From Lophium mytilinum (lineage: Eukaryota > Ascomycota > Dothideomycetes > Mytilinidiales > Mytilinidiaceae): a stretch of 64,000 nt of DNA. How positions within the stretch are numbered: position 1 is the first letter of the stretch; every line of letters begins with the position of its first letter. This document shows, piece by piece, positions 1-9,421 of the stretch. The position numbers and the translations under genes are program-made. The stretch spans positions 1,521,032-1,585,031 of the forward strand of contig MU004182.1 of NCBI GenBank assembly GCA_010093605.1, given 5' to 3'. The notes beneath the pieces were generated by a model. That model worked only from the letters and a program-made list of their open reading frames with translations, made no database searches and was not told the origin of the DNA.

Positions 1-359
1 TCGCGGAGGTAGGCGAGGCCCATCGTGTCCGCGCCGCCGGCATTGGACATGATGAAGGTGTCGCCGTGTGCAATGGCTGTGTCGAGGTGTGATGCGTACT
101 GTGTATGGAATTGGGCGGTCGTTATGTCGATGTGACCCGAGATGAAGGCGACTCGTGGCCGTCTGCTATTTGCTGGATCTTTTTGGGGTAACCCCGTCGC
201 TGGTGATTCAAGAACTGGTCTTGAGTTTGATTGTGGAGATATGTTTGTTGATGAGGCTATAGCTTTTGGGGATGGTTGAACCGTTGATTTGGGCTGTTGG
301 GGAGTGGATGGCCTTCCTTTGCCAGCGACGGCTGCCCACGAGAGCGGTTGAGACTCCAT
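1..359 (-). CDS. Partial gene, possible SLOG/LOG-like Rossmann nucleotide-binding protein (N-terminal 119 aa)
   Basis: An open frame starts at the ATG on the minus strand at 357-359 and runs off the left edge without a stop, giving 119 residues. The first ~68 residues are Pro/Ser/Gln-rich and probably disordered. A folded domain then begins: a hydrophobic strand VAFISGH (residues 70-76), a helix with aligned Tyr/His, then GDTFIMSNAGGADT (99-112) leading to a second helix. A beta strand followed by a Gly-rich 'NAGGADT' loop resembles the phosphate-binding turn of SLOG/DprA/LOG-type Rossmann proteins; that is an inference from the motif only, and the rest of the domain lies outside the window. 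No intron is evident in the visible part. Codon use is like that of the neighbours. Confidence 0.6.
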   Translation of the reverse strand, partial: MESQPLSWAAVAGKGRPSTPQQPKSTVQPSPKAIASSTNISPQSNSRPVLESPATGLPQKDPANSRRPRVAFISGHIDITTAQFHTQYASHLDTAIAHGDTFIMSNAGGADTMGLAYLR

Positions 360-1113
360 TTGAAGAACGCGAAAGATGAAGGCAATCGTAAGTTCTTGAA
401 ATGTTCACTCTTGACATCCCGTTGACTGTCGAATGGAGGCCATTCAGATATAAGTCAGATATTATGCGTGAGTCATCCAGCCACAAAGTTGACTCGTGGC
501 TGTGCTGTAGGCATAGACATCTAGCACACGGGGCATAAGATCTATAGGTGACACGATTCTTTGAACCAGCCGTGCTGGGTGCGTATGCTACTGTTTGGTG
601 TGCTTCAATGAGGTCCCCAGAATTTATTCGTGACGGAAGTTTCTCACTTTGGTCTTCACTGTTCTTCACTTTGAGCTATCTAACAAAACATTGAAACAGT
701 CCAACCAGTGGCGTCAAAGCGTACACACAGGTGGGATTCCTATCACGTGCTACGCTTTCTCGCCGGGCGTGCCTGGGTAGTCCAATGAGTACACCGACCT
801 TTCGAAGTCATAGGCCATCTTTAGTCCCTCAACTGAACCTTGCCTTACTCTATTGGGAGATTCTATGCAAAGAATTCTTGAAGAATACTGACTTCTAGAT
901 CTCGGTGATCTCAATAGTGATGTTGAGATATGTCTTCATAGTGAAGGCGCTCACCGCATCTTGCAGGGCATACATCGTACGATGCGCACGTGTCTTAAAA
1001 ACTCTATCCGGAAATGACCATTCTGCCGGTACACGAAGTCCTCATGCGGACTACTTCTCTCTTCTCTCTGAAGTTGCATTCCTAACCCTCAACATCAACG
1101 TCAGTCTCCAAGG
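360..1113. other. Intergenic region, divergent promoters
   Basis: No supportable gene. It separates the minus-strand partial gene from the plus-strand DUF4267-like gene, so it should hold both promoters. A CACGTG-type core (ATCACGTGCT, about 742-751) is the only motif I note. Short open frames here have no domain sense. Confidence 0.6.
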
Positions 1114-1509
1114 ATGGCTTTCCATCCTGGCCTCGGCCCAATCGGCACCCTCCGAACCTCCATCTTCCTCAGCTTCGCTTTCACGTCCATGGGCATCTTC
1201 ACCTTCGTCTCCCCTACTCAACCTAAAGTTTTCGGACTCCCCTCTGAGATCGCCACCCGGGTCTGGAGCCTCGTGAGTGTCCGCGACATCACCATGGGCG
1301 TGGCATACGGAGTCCTCGCGTGGCAGCGCAACTACGCCGGTATCAAAGCGCTGATAACTGCTCACGTTATCACTGGCGGCGTGGATGCGGCGACGGTGTG
1401 GAAGTATGGCGAGAAACCGAAGACGTGGGGCCACGCAGCTGGCACGACGGCGATGGCGGCCATTGTTGCGGGGTGGTGGTTGAATGGCAGAGAGGCTATC
1501 GAGTTTTGA
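1114..1509 (+). CDS. Small integral membrane protein, DUF4267-like
   Basis: A single-exon gene of 131 aa. Four hydrophobic stretches are visible, roughly residues 13-35, 56-68, 78-92 and 106-122, with short loops, as in the four-helix DUF4267 family of fungal and bacterial small membrane proteins. The motif VRDITMGVAYG (about residues 56-66) matches the family's conserved 'RD...G' segment between helices 1 and 2. No function is established for the family. The start at 1114 is preceded by a pyrimidine-rich leader and places a charged/polar N-terminus directly before helix 1. Overlapping open frames on both strands (905-1589) are shadows. A Mutator-type transposon lies 330 bp downstream but does not interrupt the gene. 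Confidence 0.75.
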   Translation: MAFHPGLGPIGTLRTSIFLSFAFTSMGIFTFVSPTQPKVFGLPSEIATRVWSLVSVRDITMGVAYGVLAWQRNYAGIKALITAHVITGGVDAATVWKYGEKPKTWGHAAGTTAMAAIVAGWWLNGREAIEF

Positions 1510-1840
1510 GGAGAAGAGGGGATGCTACCTCACCGATATGTGAGGCTGCCGACAGGTATCGTCTTCCAATCCATATCGCTTTATTCTAGCACTGACCGGC
1601 CAGTTAACAAGTCAAAGGGAAAATCCACTGGTCCTCATCACCATTGCGCACACTCCAGTAGACCGACTAGGGGCAAATCCTTATTCTTTGCGGAGACAAT
1701 AGAGGAAATAGTCGAACGGGGTTCTAGAGGGGGTTGGTTTGGCTAGACGCGGTTGCGGATAGATGCTTGCTCAACTTTGGTTTAGCGGTAACTAGTCGTT
1801 GCTTTCGGTGTCATCCACGAATCAGATAACCAATCTTTAT
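1510..1840. other. Intergenic region between DUF4267 gene and transposon
   Basis: 3' flank of the DUF4267-like gene. Nothing recognisable apart from the 8-bp ATCTTTAT at 1833-1840, which is the left target-site duplicate of the following transposon. Confidence 0.6.
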
Positions 1841-1954
1841 GGACGAGTCTAATTATCACCCCCCTTTTTGCTACGTATCACCCCCCTTTTCACTCCATAT
1901 CACCCCCCCTACTTTTGACTAGCTCCGGGCCCGTATTTACATTGTTCCACCAAT
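1841..1954 (+). repeat. Left terminal inverted repeat of the MULE
   Basis: 114 bp, identical to the reverse complement of 4579-4692; a weaker match continues to about 1970, with C in the left copy where the right copy has T. It contains three copies of TATCACCCCCC starting at 1854, 1876 and 1898, exactly 22 bp apart. Confidence 0.95.
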
Positions 1955-2061
1955 CAAACTCACTCGCTTGGCCCTCTTGTGCTCAATTCGAATTCAATCA
2001 CCTACGTATTCTCTCTCTCAATGCATCAACACCACTTCCTCTACTTCATCACTTCATCACC

Positions 2062-4386
2062 ATGCCCCTACAGCCGCCCCCCTGGGGCCTCCACGCCTCC
2101 GTAGAGGAAGGTATGAAGTCTATTAATGCGTGGGCAAAGCAGAAAGGCTATGCAATTGTCAAATACAACAAAAAAATGGACAAGCGCATGCCCCCCCAGG
2201 TGCGCAAGGTGATGGTTCAATGCAAATGCGCAGGAGAATACAAGCCAGCCAATAGGAAGCGCCTAACCTGTTCGAAGAAGTCCAATTGCCTTATAAAAGG
2301 GGCCTTCACGAGAGACCTACTGCGAGGTAATTGGCTCTTTAAGGTTGAGGTTTCAGCTCACAATCACAAGGCGTATGATGCTGAGGATGGAACTCCAGCT
2401 GCGCATCGAGATCTCAATAAGGAAACCGTCCGAACTATCTACAACCAGCTCAACGGAGGCACGCCCGTAGGAGCTATCTTCAACAACCTCTTAGCTGAGG
2501 GCAAAGATGTAACCATAAAGGACCTCTACAACAAGCGCGTACAGTGGAAGAAAATGAAGCTCCAGGGCCTTACTCCGACTCAGGCTATACTCAAGGTACT
2601 TAAGGAACACGGCGGCAATAATCCGGACGCTCATTACCACTACAAATACAAGCTAGATAAAGTAAACCGGGTCAAGTACTTATACTTTATGCATCCTTAG
2701 AGTATTAAGATGTTTCAACACCATCTAGATGTCGTTCTTCTTAATTGCACCTATAAAACCAATCGCTTCAAGATGCCGCTCCTCCACATTAACGGCGTTA
2801 ACAATCAGGGCAAGAACTACAAGCTTGGCTATTGTTTCCTTCTAGAAGAAGAAGAGGAGGACTATATCTTTGCAGTGCGACAGCTTTACCTAATATGCCA
2901 GCGCCTAGGAGTTTTACCAGGCGTTTTTATTACGGATAAAGAGCTTGCACTCAAGAATGCGCTGGCTGAGTTCTTTCCTACTATTCCTCAAATCCTGTGC
3001 AAATGGCACGTGCAAAAGAACATCGCCAGCAAGGCTATAGCCGTTTAGAAGGTAGATAAGCAGGAAGCAACTAACGCTATTAATGTACAAGCTCCAGCAC
3101 GTGCCTCTCAAGATCTAACAGCAGCTGAGGTGGAAGCTATTCAGAGAGATAGGAAGAAGTTCATCAACAAGTTCAATTTCTGCCTCGCGAAACCTACGAG
3201 GCTCGCGTTTGAAGCTGCCTGAAAGAAGATAGAAGAAGACTATGCGCATAAACAAGACCTAGTCGATTACCTTACTAAAGAGTGGTGGCCTTTTCAACAG
3301 CAGATTACTAAGTACTATACCGCTCTTCTGCCGCACTTCGGAAATACTACAACCTCACGCCTAGAGGGCTCAAACAGCAGCATCAAGTCCTATCTTCAGA
3401 TCTCGACTGGCGACCTCTACAACGTTGTCACCCTTCTCTCTCAATACATTCACCGCCAGAGTGTAGAGCTAAAGGACAAGCTCGGCCGCCAGCGTAGAGC
3501 TCCGCAGCACGTCGTTCGGATTCCTAAGTTTAATGAGGTTCTTCGGAAGGTTACTAAGCAGGGCCTAAGGCTACTCGCTGGCCAGATCAAGAAGGCAAAA
3601 GCCGACAATTTCAACCCGGTATGCAACAGGATATTTAGGGGGACGTACGGCATGCCGTGCTGTCATGAAATACACTAAAAACTGCACGCTACTGCGACCT
3701 CTACGTATACAGTTGTCCTGGAGGATGTTCATCAGCACTAGTGGTTCAAGCGGCCCGTTCCAAACGAGGTAGACCTGCCTATAGATCCTCTCCTCCTTAT
3801 TAAGGCTCCGGCTATTATACTACGCCGCAAAGGGCGGCCAACAGGCTCTGCTGCACCTCGTTAAACTACGCGTGGCCGTGGCCGTGGCCGTGTTCGTGCG
3901 CCTGCAAATGCAACTCGGCGTGATCCATCTCAATTCGAACACAACGCTCAACAGGACCCAGTGAGTATAGCTCAGCGCGCGCGACGACGTGGTGGAGGGC
4001 CAGGATCACGTAGGGGAACGTCGCATCTTCGGCGAGCTCAAAAGGCTACTGCTCGTGCAGAATAAGCGGCGAGTGTTGCAAGCAGACAGGAATCAACTCA
4101 ATCGATGCAGATTAGAACACAGGGCAGCCAAATTACTATAACAGGCGTCTCTACGGGCACGCCGGGGGTCGAGCGGACTATCTAGGTGTTGAACGATCCT
4201 ACACAGTTCACAAATACAGCGCCAAATCGCTCCGCTGGACAGGCAGGCACTCCAACAGCTACTCAGGGCTCAATTTCCTTAGTCCCCGACAGCCAACCAG
4301 GCCCTAAGAATGCCCCTATGTCCACGCCAGAGGAAGAAGCTGCCCGTAGTAAAGGAACTAGAGGATATTCGGGCGTGAGGCCATAG
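2062..4386 (+). pseudogene. Degenerate MULE transposase (eight in-frame stops, no frameshift)
   Basis: One reading frame of 775 codons runs from ATG 2062 to a stop at 4384-4386, broken only by nonsense codons at 2698 TAG, 3046 TAG, 3220 TGA, 3673 TAA, 3739 TAG, 3862 TAA, 4063 TAA and 4183 TAG. N-terminal part: a Cys/His-rich FAR1/WRKY-GCM1-like DNA-binding region (cysteines around MVQCKC..CSKKSNC, then AHNHKAY). Catalytic core: VVLLNCTYKTN, where the first catalytic Asp is Asn; VFITDKELALKNAL with the second Asp; CKWHVQKN; and RLEGSNSSIK with the Glu. A SWIM-type zinc finger follows (CNRIFRGTYGMPCCHEI, about 3625-3670), then an Arg/Gly-rich tail. Seven of the eight stops are TAA/TAG, as CpA to TpA change would give. 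A second frame-neutral stop may be hidden beyond 4386. Confidence 0.9.
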
Positions 4387-4578
4387 TATACAGGCCTAGT
4401 TGGCGTTCCTTTCGGCCAGCAATTAGATGGTGGCCATCTAGGCGCCTTCCGCTTCTAGACTAGCTTCAATAGATAGAGTAAATAGACTCCTAATAGCTAG
4501 TATACTGCAGCCTTTCCATTTTATAATGCATACTTACCATTTTGCGCAGCCTTCTATAAAGTCAAACGAGTAAGTTTA

Positions 4579-4692
4579 ATTGGTGGAACAATGTAAATAC
4601 GGGCCCGGAGCTAGTCAAAAGTAGGGGGGGTGATATGGAGTGAAAAGGGGGGTGATACGTAGCAAAAAGGGGGGTGATAATTAGACTCGTCC
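4579..4692 (-). repeat. Right terminal inverted repeat of the MULE
   Basis: Perfect inverted copy of 1841-1954, including the three C-run motifs (here G-runs). Followed at once by the target duplicate ATCTTTAT at 4693-4700. Confidence 0.95.
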
Positions 4693-4745
4693 ATCTTTAT
4701 ACTATTCGGATTCAGAAGACGGATGCTGCTAGCGCGAGTCGTGAC

Positions 4746-4757
4746 CATCACGTGATG
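4746..4757. promoter_or_regulatory. 12-bp palindrome with E-box core (CATCACGTGATG)
   Basis: Perfect palindrome centred on CACGTG, the core bound by bHLH factors such as Cbf1/Pho4-type proteins. It lies ~100 bp upstream of the small membrane-protein gene at 4849 and ~45 bp from a TATA-like CCAATATAAA (about 4793-4802). A functional role is inferred. Confidence 0.4.
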
Positions 4758-4819
4758 ATCTCGTCGTCATTGATCTTGGGAGTACTTTCATCCCAATATA
4801 AACGAGCTCACAATTAAAA

Positions 4820-4843
4820 ATGCCTACCAAGACTTCAAAATAG
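4820..4843 (+). other. Upstream ORF (7 codons) in the leader of the 4849 gene
   Basis: ATG at 4820 opens a 7-codon frame (MPTKTSK) that stops 5 bases before the main ATG at 4849. It lies between the TATA-like box at about 4793 and the main start, so it is probably in the mRNA leader and could dampen translation. Confidence 0.35.
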
Positions 4844-4848
4844 TCGAA

Positions 4849-5085
4849 ATGAATTCTAAGGCCGAGCACTCACCTGTGTACCTGTACAGGTTCCACTTAC
4901 TCTTTGTCCTTTACGCATCCATCACGAGCATCGCCTTTCTACGCGTCGCGCGACAGCCTTACAGCAGGCGCCTCAAGACGGAACAATATGAAACCATTTT
5001 CAAAGCTACGACGCTAGGTTCTGCTGTCGCGGGCATCGCCATGACGGGCGGATGGAACAAACCAAGGAGTGAGATCTGGAAGTGA
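4849..5085 (+). CDS. Small putative membrane protein, 78 aa
   Basis: Single-exon frame of 78 aa starting at ATG 4849. Two hydrophobic segments, about residues 14-32 (LLFVLYASITSIAFLRV) and 52-68 (TTLGSAVAGIAMTGGW), are joined by a basic loop with the pattern VARQPYSRRLK. That layout fits a two-helix membrane protein, and similar short 'VARQPY' proteins seem familiar from Dothideomycetes, but I cannot name a family. Support for a real gene comes from the TATA-like box ~55 bp upstream and sensible amino-acid use; against it are the shortness and the lack of a named domain. It begins ~150 bp from the right end of the transposon. Confidence 0.5.
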   Translation: MNSKAEHSPVYLYRFHLLFVLYASITSIAFLRVARQPYSRRLKTEQYETIFKATTLGSAVAGIAMTGGWNKPRSEIWK

Positions 5086-5958
5086 GCTCCGGAAGCGCAA
5101 CAAAGCGACCGACTCAGCCACGTCCGCGCGAGGAGCGGCGATGAAAGACATTAGACGCCTGGGACAGCCTCGTTTGATCGGTCCGGGGAGCAAGTGGGCC
5201 GCCTTGCCCAGGGAGGAGAAGACGGATTGCGGACGTGCTTGTCAAGCGTGCTTGTCAGAGAATGTCTTGAAGGACACCAGCAAACGCTAGGTCGAACTCA
5301 GCGGTCACGGATTGCGGAGTCCGGGTGGTGAAGACGTCTGTAGAGTCGATCTATTGGGAGAGTCGCGTGGTGATAGCAGTCCTCAGGCGACGGAAAGGAT
5401 CAGGAACACGGCGGAGAGACGCGAAGGCATCAATGGATTCCAACGGCGGGCCCCCAACGCTTATAGGAGCTGGCCAGCACTGTAATTAGAACGTCTCCAC
5501 GGCGTTGTCGCATCAGCAAGCATGCCGCCTCGCCGTGTCGCGGGTGAAACCACTTAGTTGTCCGAATCGAGCAGCGCGTAATTTTGGTGTTCTCCGTTGC
5601 CATAGGCCGGCTTCTTGTCACGGCTGACCCAGCTGCCATCCATCACCTCTCCCAACTTCGACAGCACCATTGTACCACAAAGACTGCCTCACGCCGCCTC
5701 CAGTATCCAGCCTTCTTCACCATACCCTCCGCCAGCCAGGAGAGCGAGCTGTCGTGGTTCTTCTCCGCAGCACCCCTCATCTGCAACGGGACCTCTCACC
5801 CGACCCTCCTTCTCCGCACCCAGACAACTACCAGCTATCCAGACTCCGCTTCATTTACGCAATCGCCTCCGCACGCAGCTCCCTTTATCTGGACTCGATC
5901 CTAGCTTCCCAGCGCCTGCCTGCCTTCGCCTGGCTGGTGACCAGCTGTTCCAGCTATC
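5086..5958. other. Intergenic region and 5' leader of the CAF-1 gene
   Basis: No gene I can support; overlapping short frames on both strands make no domain sense. From about 5590 to 5950 the plus strand becomes strongly C/T-rich, typical of the promoter and leader of constitutive fungal genes, consistent with the start at 5959. Confidence 0.55.
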
Positions 5959-8590
5959 ATGAAGGCTACGCCGCTCCTCGTCTCTTGGCACAACGAGAAT
6001 GCTCCGATATACTCGGCACACTTCGAACCCCATGGAAAGGCCCGCCTAGCTACTGCTGGAGGAGACAACAATGTCCGGGTAAGCTCATCTCCAGGCCTCA
6101 GTCCACAAGACTTCTGCTAATGCATCGAGCAGCTGTGGAAGGTTGAAGCATCCGGAGATGAGAGAAAAGTCGTCTATCTTTCCACCCTCATAAAGCACAC
6201 GCAAGCTGTGAATGTGGTCAGATGGAGCCCTCGGGGTATGTGCCCTCCAGTGCCGTCTCAATTGCTCTCTCTAACATGCATACAGGCGAGATCCTCGGTA
6301 GTGCCGGAGACGACGGCAATATCCTCCTATGGGTTCCCGCTGAGAATCAATCACATCCAGCCGCATTTGGCGAAGATGGTCTGGAGGACAAGGAGACATG
6401 GCGAGTCAAGCATATGTGCCGCTCGATGGGCTCCGAAATCTACGACATGGCGTGGTCTCCGGACGGTGCATTCTTCATCACAGGCAGCATGGACAACATT
6501 GCGAGGATATACAACGCCCAAACAGGTGAGCCAGGCAGCATTCCAGAAACCGAAGAGTCACCACTAAATACAACATAGGAAACTGTGTTCGTCAAATTGC
6601 AGAGCATAGTCACTACGTGCAAGGCGTAGCCTGGGACCCCCTCAACGAATACGTTGCAACCCAATCCTCCGATCGATCTGTACACATATACACGCTGAAG
6701 AACAAGGATGGACACTTCTCCTTGGCCCAACATAGCAAAGTCTCGAAGATGGATTTGCCAGCCCGGCGAATATCTTCGAATAGTCCGGCGCCCCCAGACT
6801 TCGGAGGTCGAGCTTCTTTCCCCACACACGAATCGGCCCTCACTATCGGATCACCTATACCTTCAGCACCAGGCACTCCCAACTCTCTAGCTCTGCCAAT
6901 GAACCCGCCACCGACATCTCATAGCCGCCGCTCGTCCTTTGGTTCGTCGCCGTCGATGCGCCGATCTGTTTCCCCAGCCCCGTCGATGCCTCTGCCAGCG
7001 GTGATGCCGAACTCGCCCAGCATTTCAAATCTTGGAGTTGGGGTTAGGAATGCGCCGATCTACGCCAACGAGACCTTCACTTCCTTCTTCCGCCGCCTTA
7101 CGTTCGCTCCAGATGGTAGTCTGCTGTTCACGCCCGCCGGACAGTATAAGACACTCCACCCGTCATTGAGCGAGCTGTCCAAAGGATCTGACGATATCAT
7201 CAACACAGTCTACATTTACACTAGAGCGGGCCTGAATAAGCCGCCAATCGCGTATCTTCCAGGACACAAAAAGCCCTCAGTCGCCGTGCGATGCTCCCCT
7301 ATCTACTACACGCTCCGTCAGCCTATTCTAACAACCAAGCAAATCACCATAGACACGACATCAGCAGAGGACGAGATACCAGCCCTACCAGAACCTGCTC
7401 TGCCATCCAAAATGCCTCCTTCCAATTCATCAATGGACCCCCCTCCGCTTACTAGTGTTCCTTCGCCATCGCCGAGTATGACCGCTGGTTCGCCTAGGCC
7501 TTATGACTCCGATTCTGCTACTCCAGGTAGTTTACCTTCTGGACCTCCTTCGGCCTTCAACCTTCCCTATCGGATGGTCTATGCTGTTGCAACACAGGAC
7601 GCGATTCACGTATACGACACGCAACAACAGAAGCCGCTGTGTGTTGTTAGCAACCTTCATTTCTCCACCTTTACTGATCTGAGCTGGTATGTCTCGTCTT
7701 CGCATCCTTTCAAACAATCCCATATCTGCGTCGAGGGAACAAATCATAATGCTAACACACTCGTCAGGTCCAACGACGGCTTAACACTGTTAATGTCATC
7801 CTCCGATGGTTTCTGCTCCGCGTTGACTTTTGCGCCTGGTGAGCTTGGCCAAGTATATCATGGCCCAATGCCATCGCAGGCAAAGCATCACCACACGCCA
7901 TCTTCCATCAATACCGCCAATGCTGCTTCTTCAAACCACTCTACTCCAACACCGACTCCGACATCAGCATCGATACCCACCTCAGTAACGCCAGGCGCAG
8001 TACCTATGCAAAAGCAACCCTCGGCTGGATTCCCCGCATCGCCATCATCATTTGCTCCGGCTCGACCTGGTAGCCCGACTAGGAGTAATTCTGTTTCCAG
8101 CGTAGCGACCATATCTTCTCTCCAAGCAACTGGAACAGGGGGCGCAGCTGGTGTTGCTCCAAGCCCTGGCGGAGGTGCTACCACCGACTATGGTGTCGTA
8201 TTAAATCACTCTACTCCGGTCATGTCAACCGTGCCGAGCGTCGCAGCCACGAACTCTGGCACTGTAGGCGGCATGCCGATGTGGACACCACCCCTGACCC
8301 CTGCACAGGGTGGTGGGAATACTCACAGCGCGTCTAGCTCTGTATCTGGCTTCGTTGGCGGCGCTCAATGGGTCGACGGATCAAGCATCAGTGCCCCCGA
8401 AAATTCGAGGAGGGAAAGCGAGAGCGAGAGGAGCGAACGTGCTGAAAGCGTCGCCTCGAGCGTGAAGCGCAACGCGGATGCCATCCCAACGACAGAAGAC
8501 AGGGCGGGAAAGAGGCGGCGGGTTGCGCCTACACTTGTCAGCAATGGTGGGACAGAGCCTGACGGCAGTGCGCCTCATCCCTCTGAATAA
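5959..8590 (+). CDS. cac2: Chromatin assembly factor 1 subunit B (CAF-1 p60/Cac2), WD40 protein
   Basis: Five exons: 5959-6078, 6133-6235, 6286-6525, 6579-7686 and 7768-8590, giving 797 aa. Introns are 54, 50, 53 and 81 nt with GT..AG ends and CTAA-type branch sites. The protein opens with a WD40 array (TPLLVSWHNENAPIYSAHF, GGDNNVRLWKVE, SAGDDGNILLWVP, MDNIARIYNAQTG, SSDRSVHIYTLK). The mid-section carries CAF-1B signatures VYIYTR..KPPIAYLPGHKKPSVAVR and, after the last intron, SNDGLTLLMSSSDGFCSALTF. Between and after the repeats are Ser/Pro/Thr-rich stretches, and the tail is basic (KRNADAIPTTEDRAGKRRR). In other fungi and animals this subunit works with Cac1 and Msi1/Cac3 to place H3-H4 on newly made DNA in the nucleus. 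The 81-nt intron is a multiple of three with no stop, so the frame looks open through it. Confidence 0.93.
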
Positions 8591-9421
8591 TGGCGGTGGA
8601 GCTTTCTTTTTACTTCAACGTTGATTGCGCGAGGACTCCTGCGAAGGCGCTACCCGGCGCTATGGCTGTACGAATATCCTCTTTTTTCATAGTTTTAGTC
8701 ATGATTTTCTCATCTAGCGTTCATGGCTGTGAGCGTTCATGACTACCCCAGGTAAAGGCGCGAGGCGCGTTTTAGGATCTTTGGGCTAGTACATGGGTAT
8801 TCTCCTTTCTCTTTGAGACAAAATGTAGTGCCAGTGGTCATATTGATTGAGATGACGTGGGGTTGTGCAATACGATACCAATTCTTGAACAAGATGAAGG
8901 ACTATGCAATTTCGGTAGATTAACCCATTTTACCACGCGACTTGACGTCGTTAGAAGTAAATTGTGTTGGTGTCTCTTTTCTGGTAAGGCGCTATCGTCA
9001 ACTTCCCTAACTTTTACCAAGGCCTACCTCAACATCTATAAAGCAACCTTTTTCCTCGCTCTATTCACCAAATATCAGCATTTGTAACCCTTCTCTTTTT
9101 CTTCCGCTTTTCAAGTTTTGCCCTGGCCCTCCACTATCCTCCCCTGCGAATGTAAAATTTAAGTGCCACATTCCTCTCCACTTAATATATATCCACTCCG
9201 GAATTATGGGCCGAACTCCCCAAAATTGAAGATCATAAAGAGTGTCGGGAGAGAGCTACACTTGCAGCCATATGACTTCTCCGGTAGCGCCAATGGAAGA
9301 CGGAGGCTTAGGCTGCGCAATTAAGCACATAAATGCCTCCACTTCGCCCATCTCCTAACATTCGCCTTCCTCTTACCCGTCATCATCATTATCAACTATT
9401 TCCGGTAATCCCTTCGCAACA
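8591..9421. other. Intergenic region
   Basis: 3' flank of the CAF-1 gene and promoter of the Cip1-like gene. AT-rich patches (TTAATATATAT near 9182-9192; ACATAAATG near 9328) could serve as TATA elements. The ORFs at 8838-9087 on both strands are chance frames. Confidence 0.55.

Larger units (their letters stand above)
1841..4692 (+). mobile_element. Complete Mutator-like (MULE) DNA transposon, 2,852 bp
   Basis: The element is bounded by inverted repeats that match over 114 bp without a mismatch (1841-1954 and 4579-4692). An 8-bp direct repeat ATCTTTAT lies immediately outside both ends (1833-1840 and 4693-4700), read as the target-site duplication. Inside is one plus-strand frame for a MULE-type transposase (2062-4386). 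Long inverted repeats, an 8-9-bp duplication and a FAR1/MULE-type transposase are the marks of Mutator-like elements such as fungal Hop. The transposase frame is broken by nonsense codons but has no frameshift. The element lies between two small membrane-protein genes and destroys neither. Confidence 0.92.

Noticed and set aside
208-669. 153-codon minus-strand ORF
   Set aside because: It overlaps the start of the partial gene 1-359 in another frame, has no domain and an unlikely Ser/His/Arg mix; the 1-359 frame has a recognisable fold pattern.
905-1589. Three further ORFs around the DUF4267-like gene on both strands
   Set aside because: Shadows in other frames; biased composition and no membrane pattern.
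1841-1954. hAT element because of the 8-bp target duplication
   Set aside because: hAT ends are short (10-25 bp) and the transposase would show the hAT dimerisation domain; here 114-bp ends and FAR1/MULE plus SWIM motifs fit Mutator-like elements.
5069-6146. Several 60-158-codon ORFs upstream of the CAF-1 gene
   Set aside because: They cross the C/T-rich leader and first intron of the CAF-1 gene and make Ser/Pro/Arg-rich nonsense peptides; none continues into a domain.
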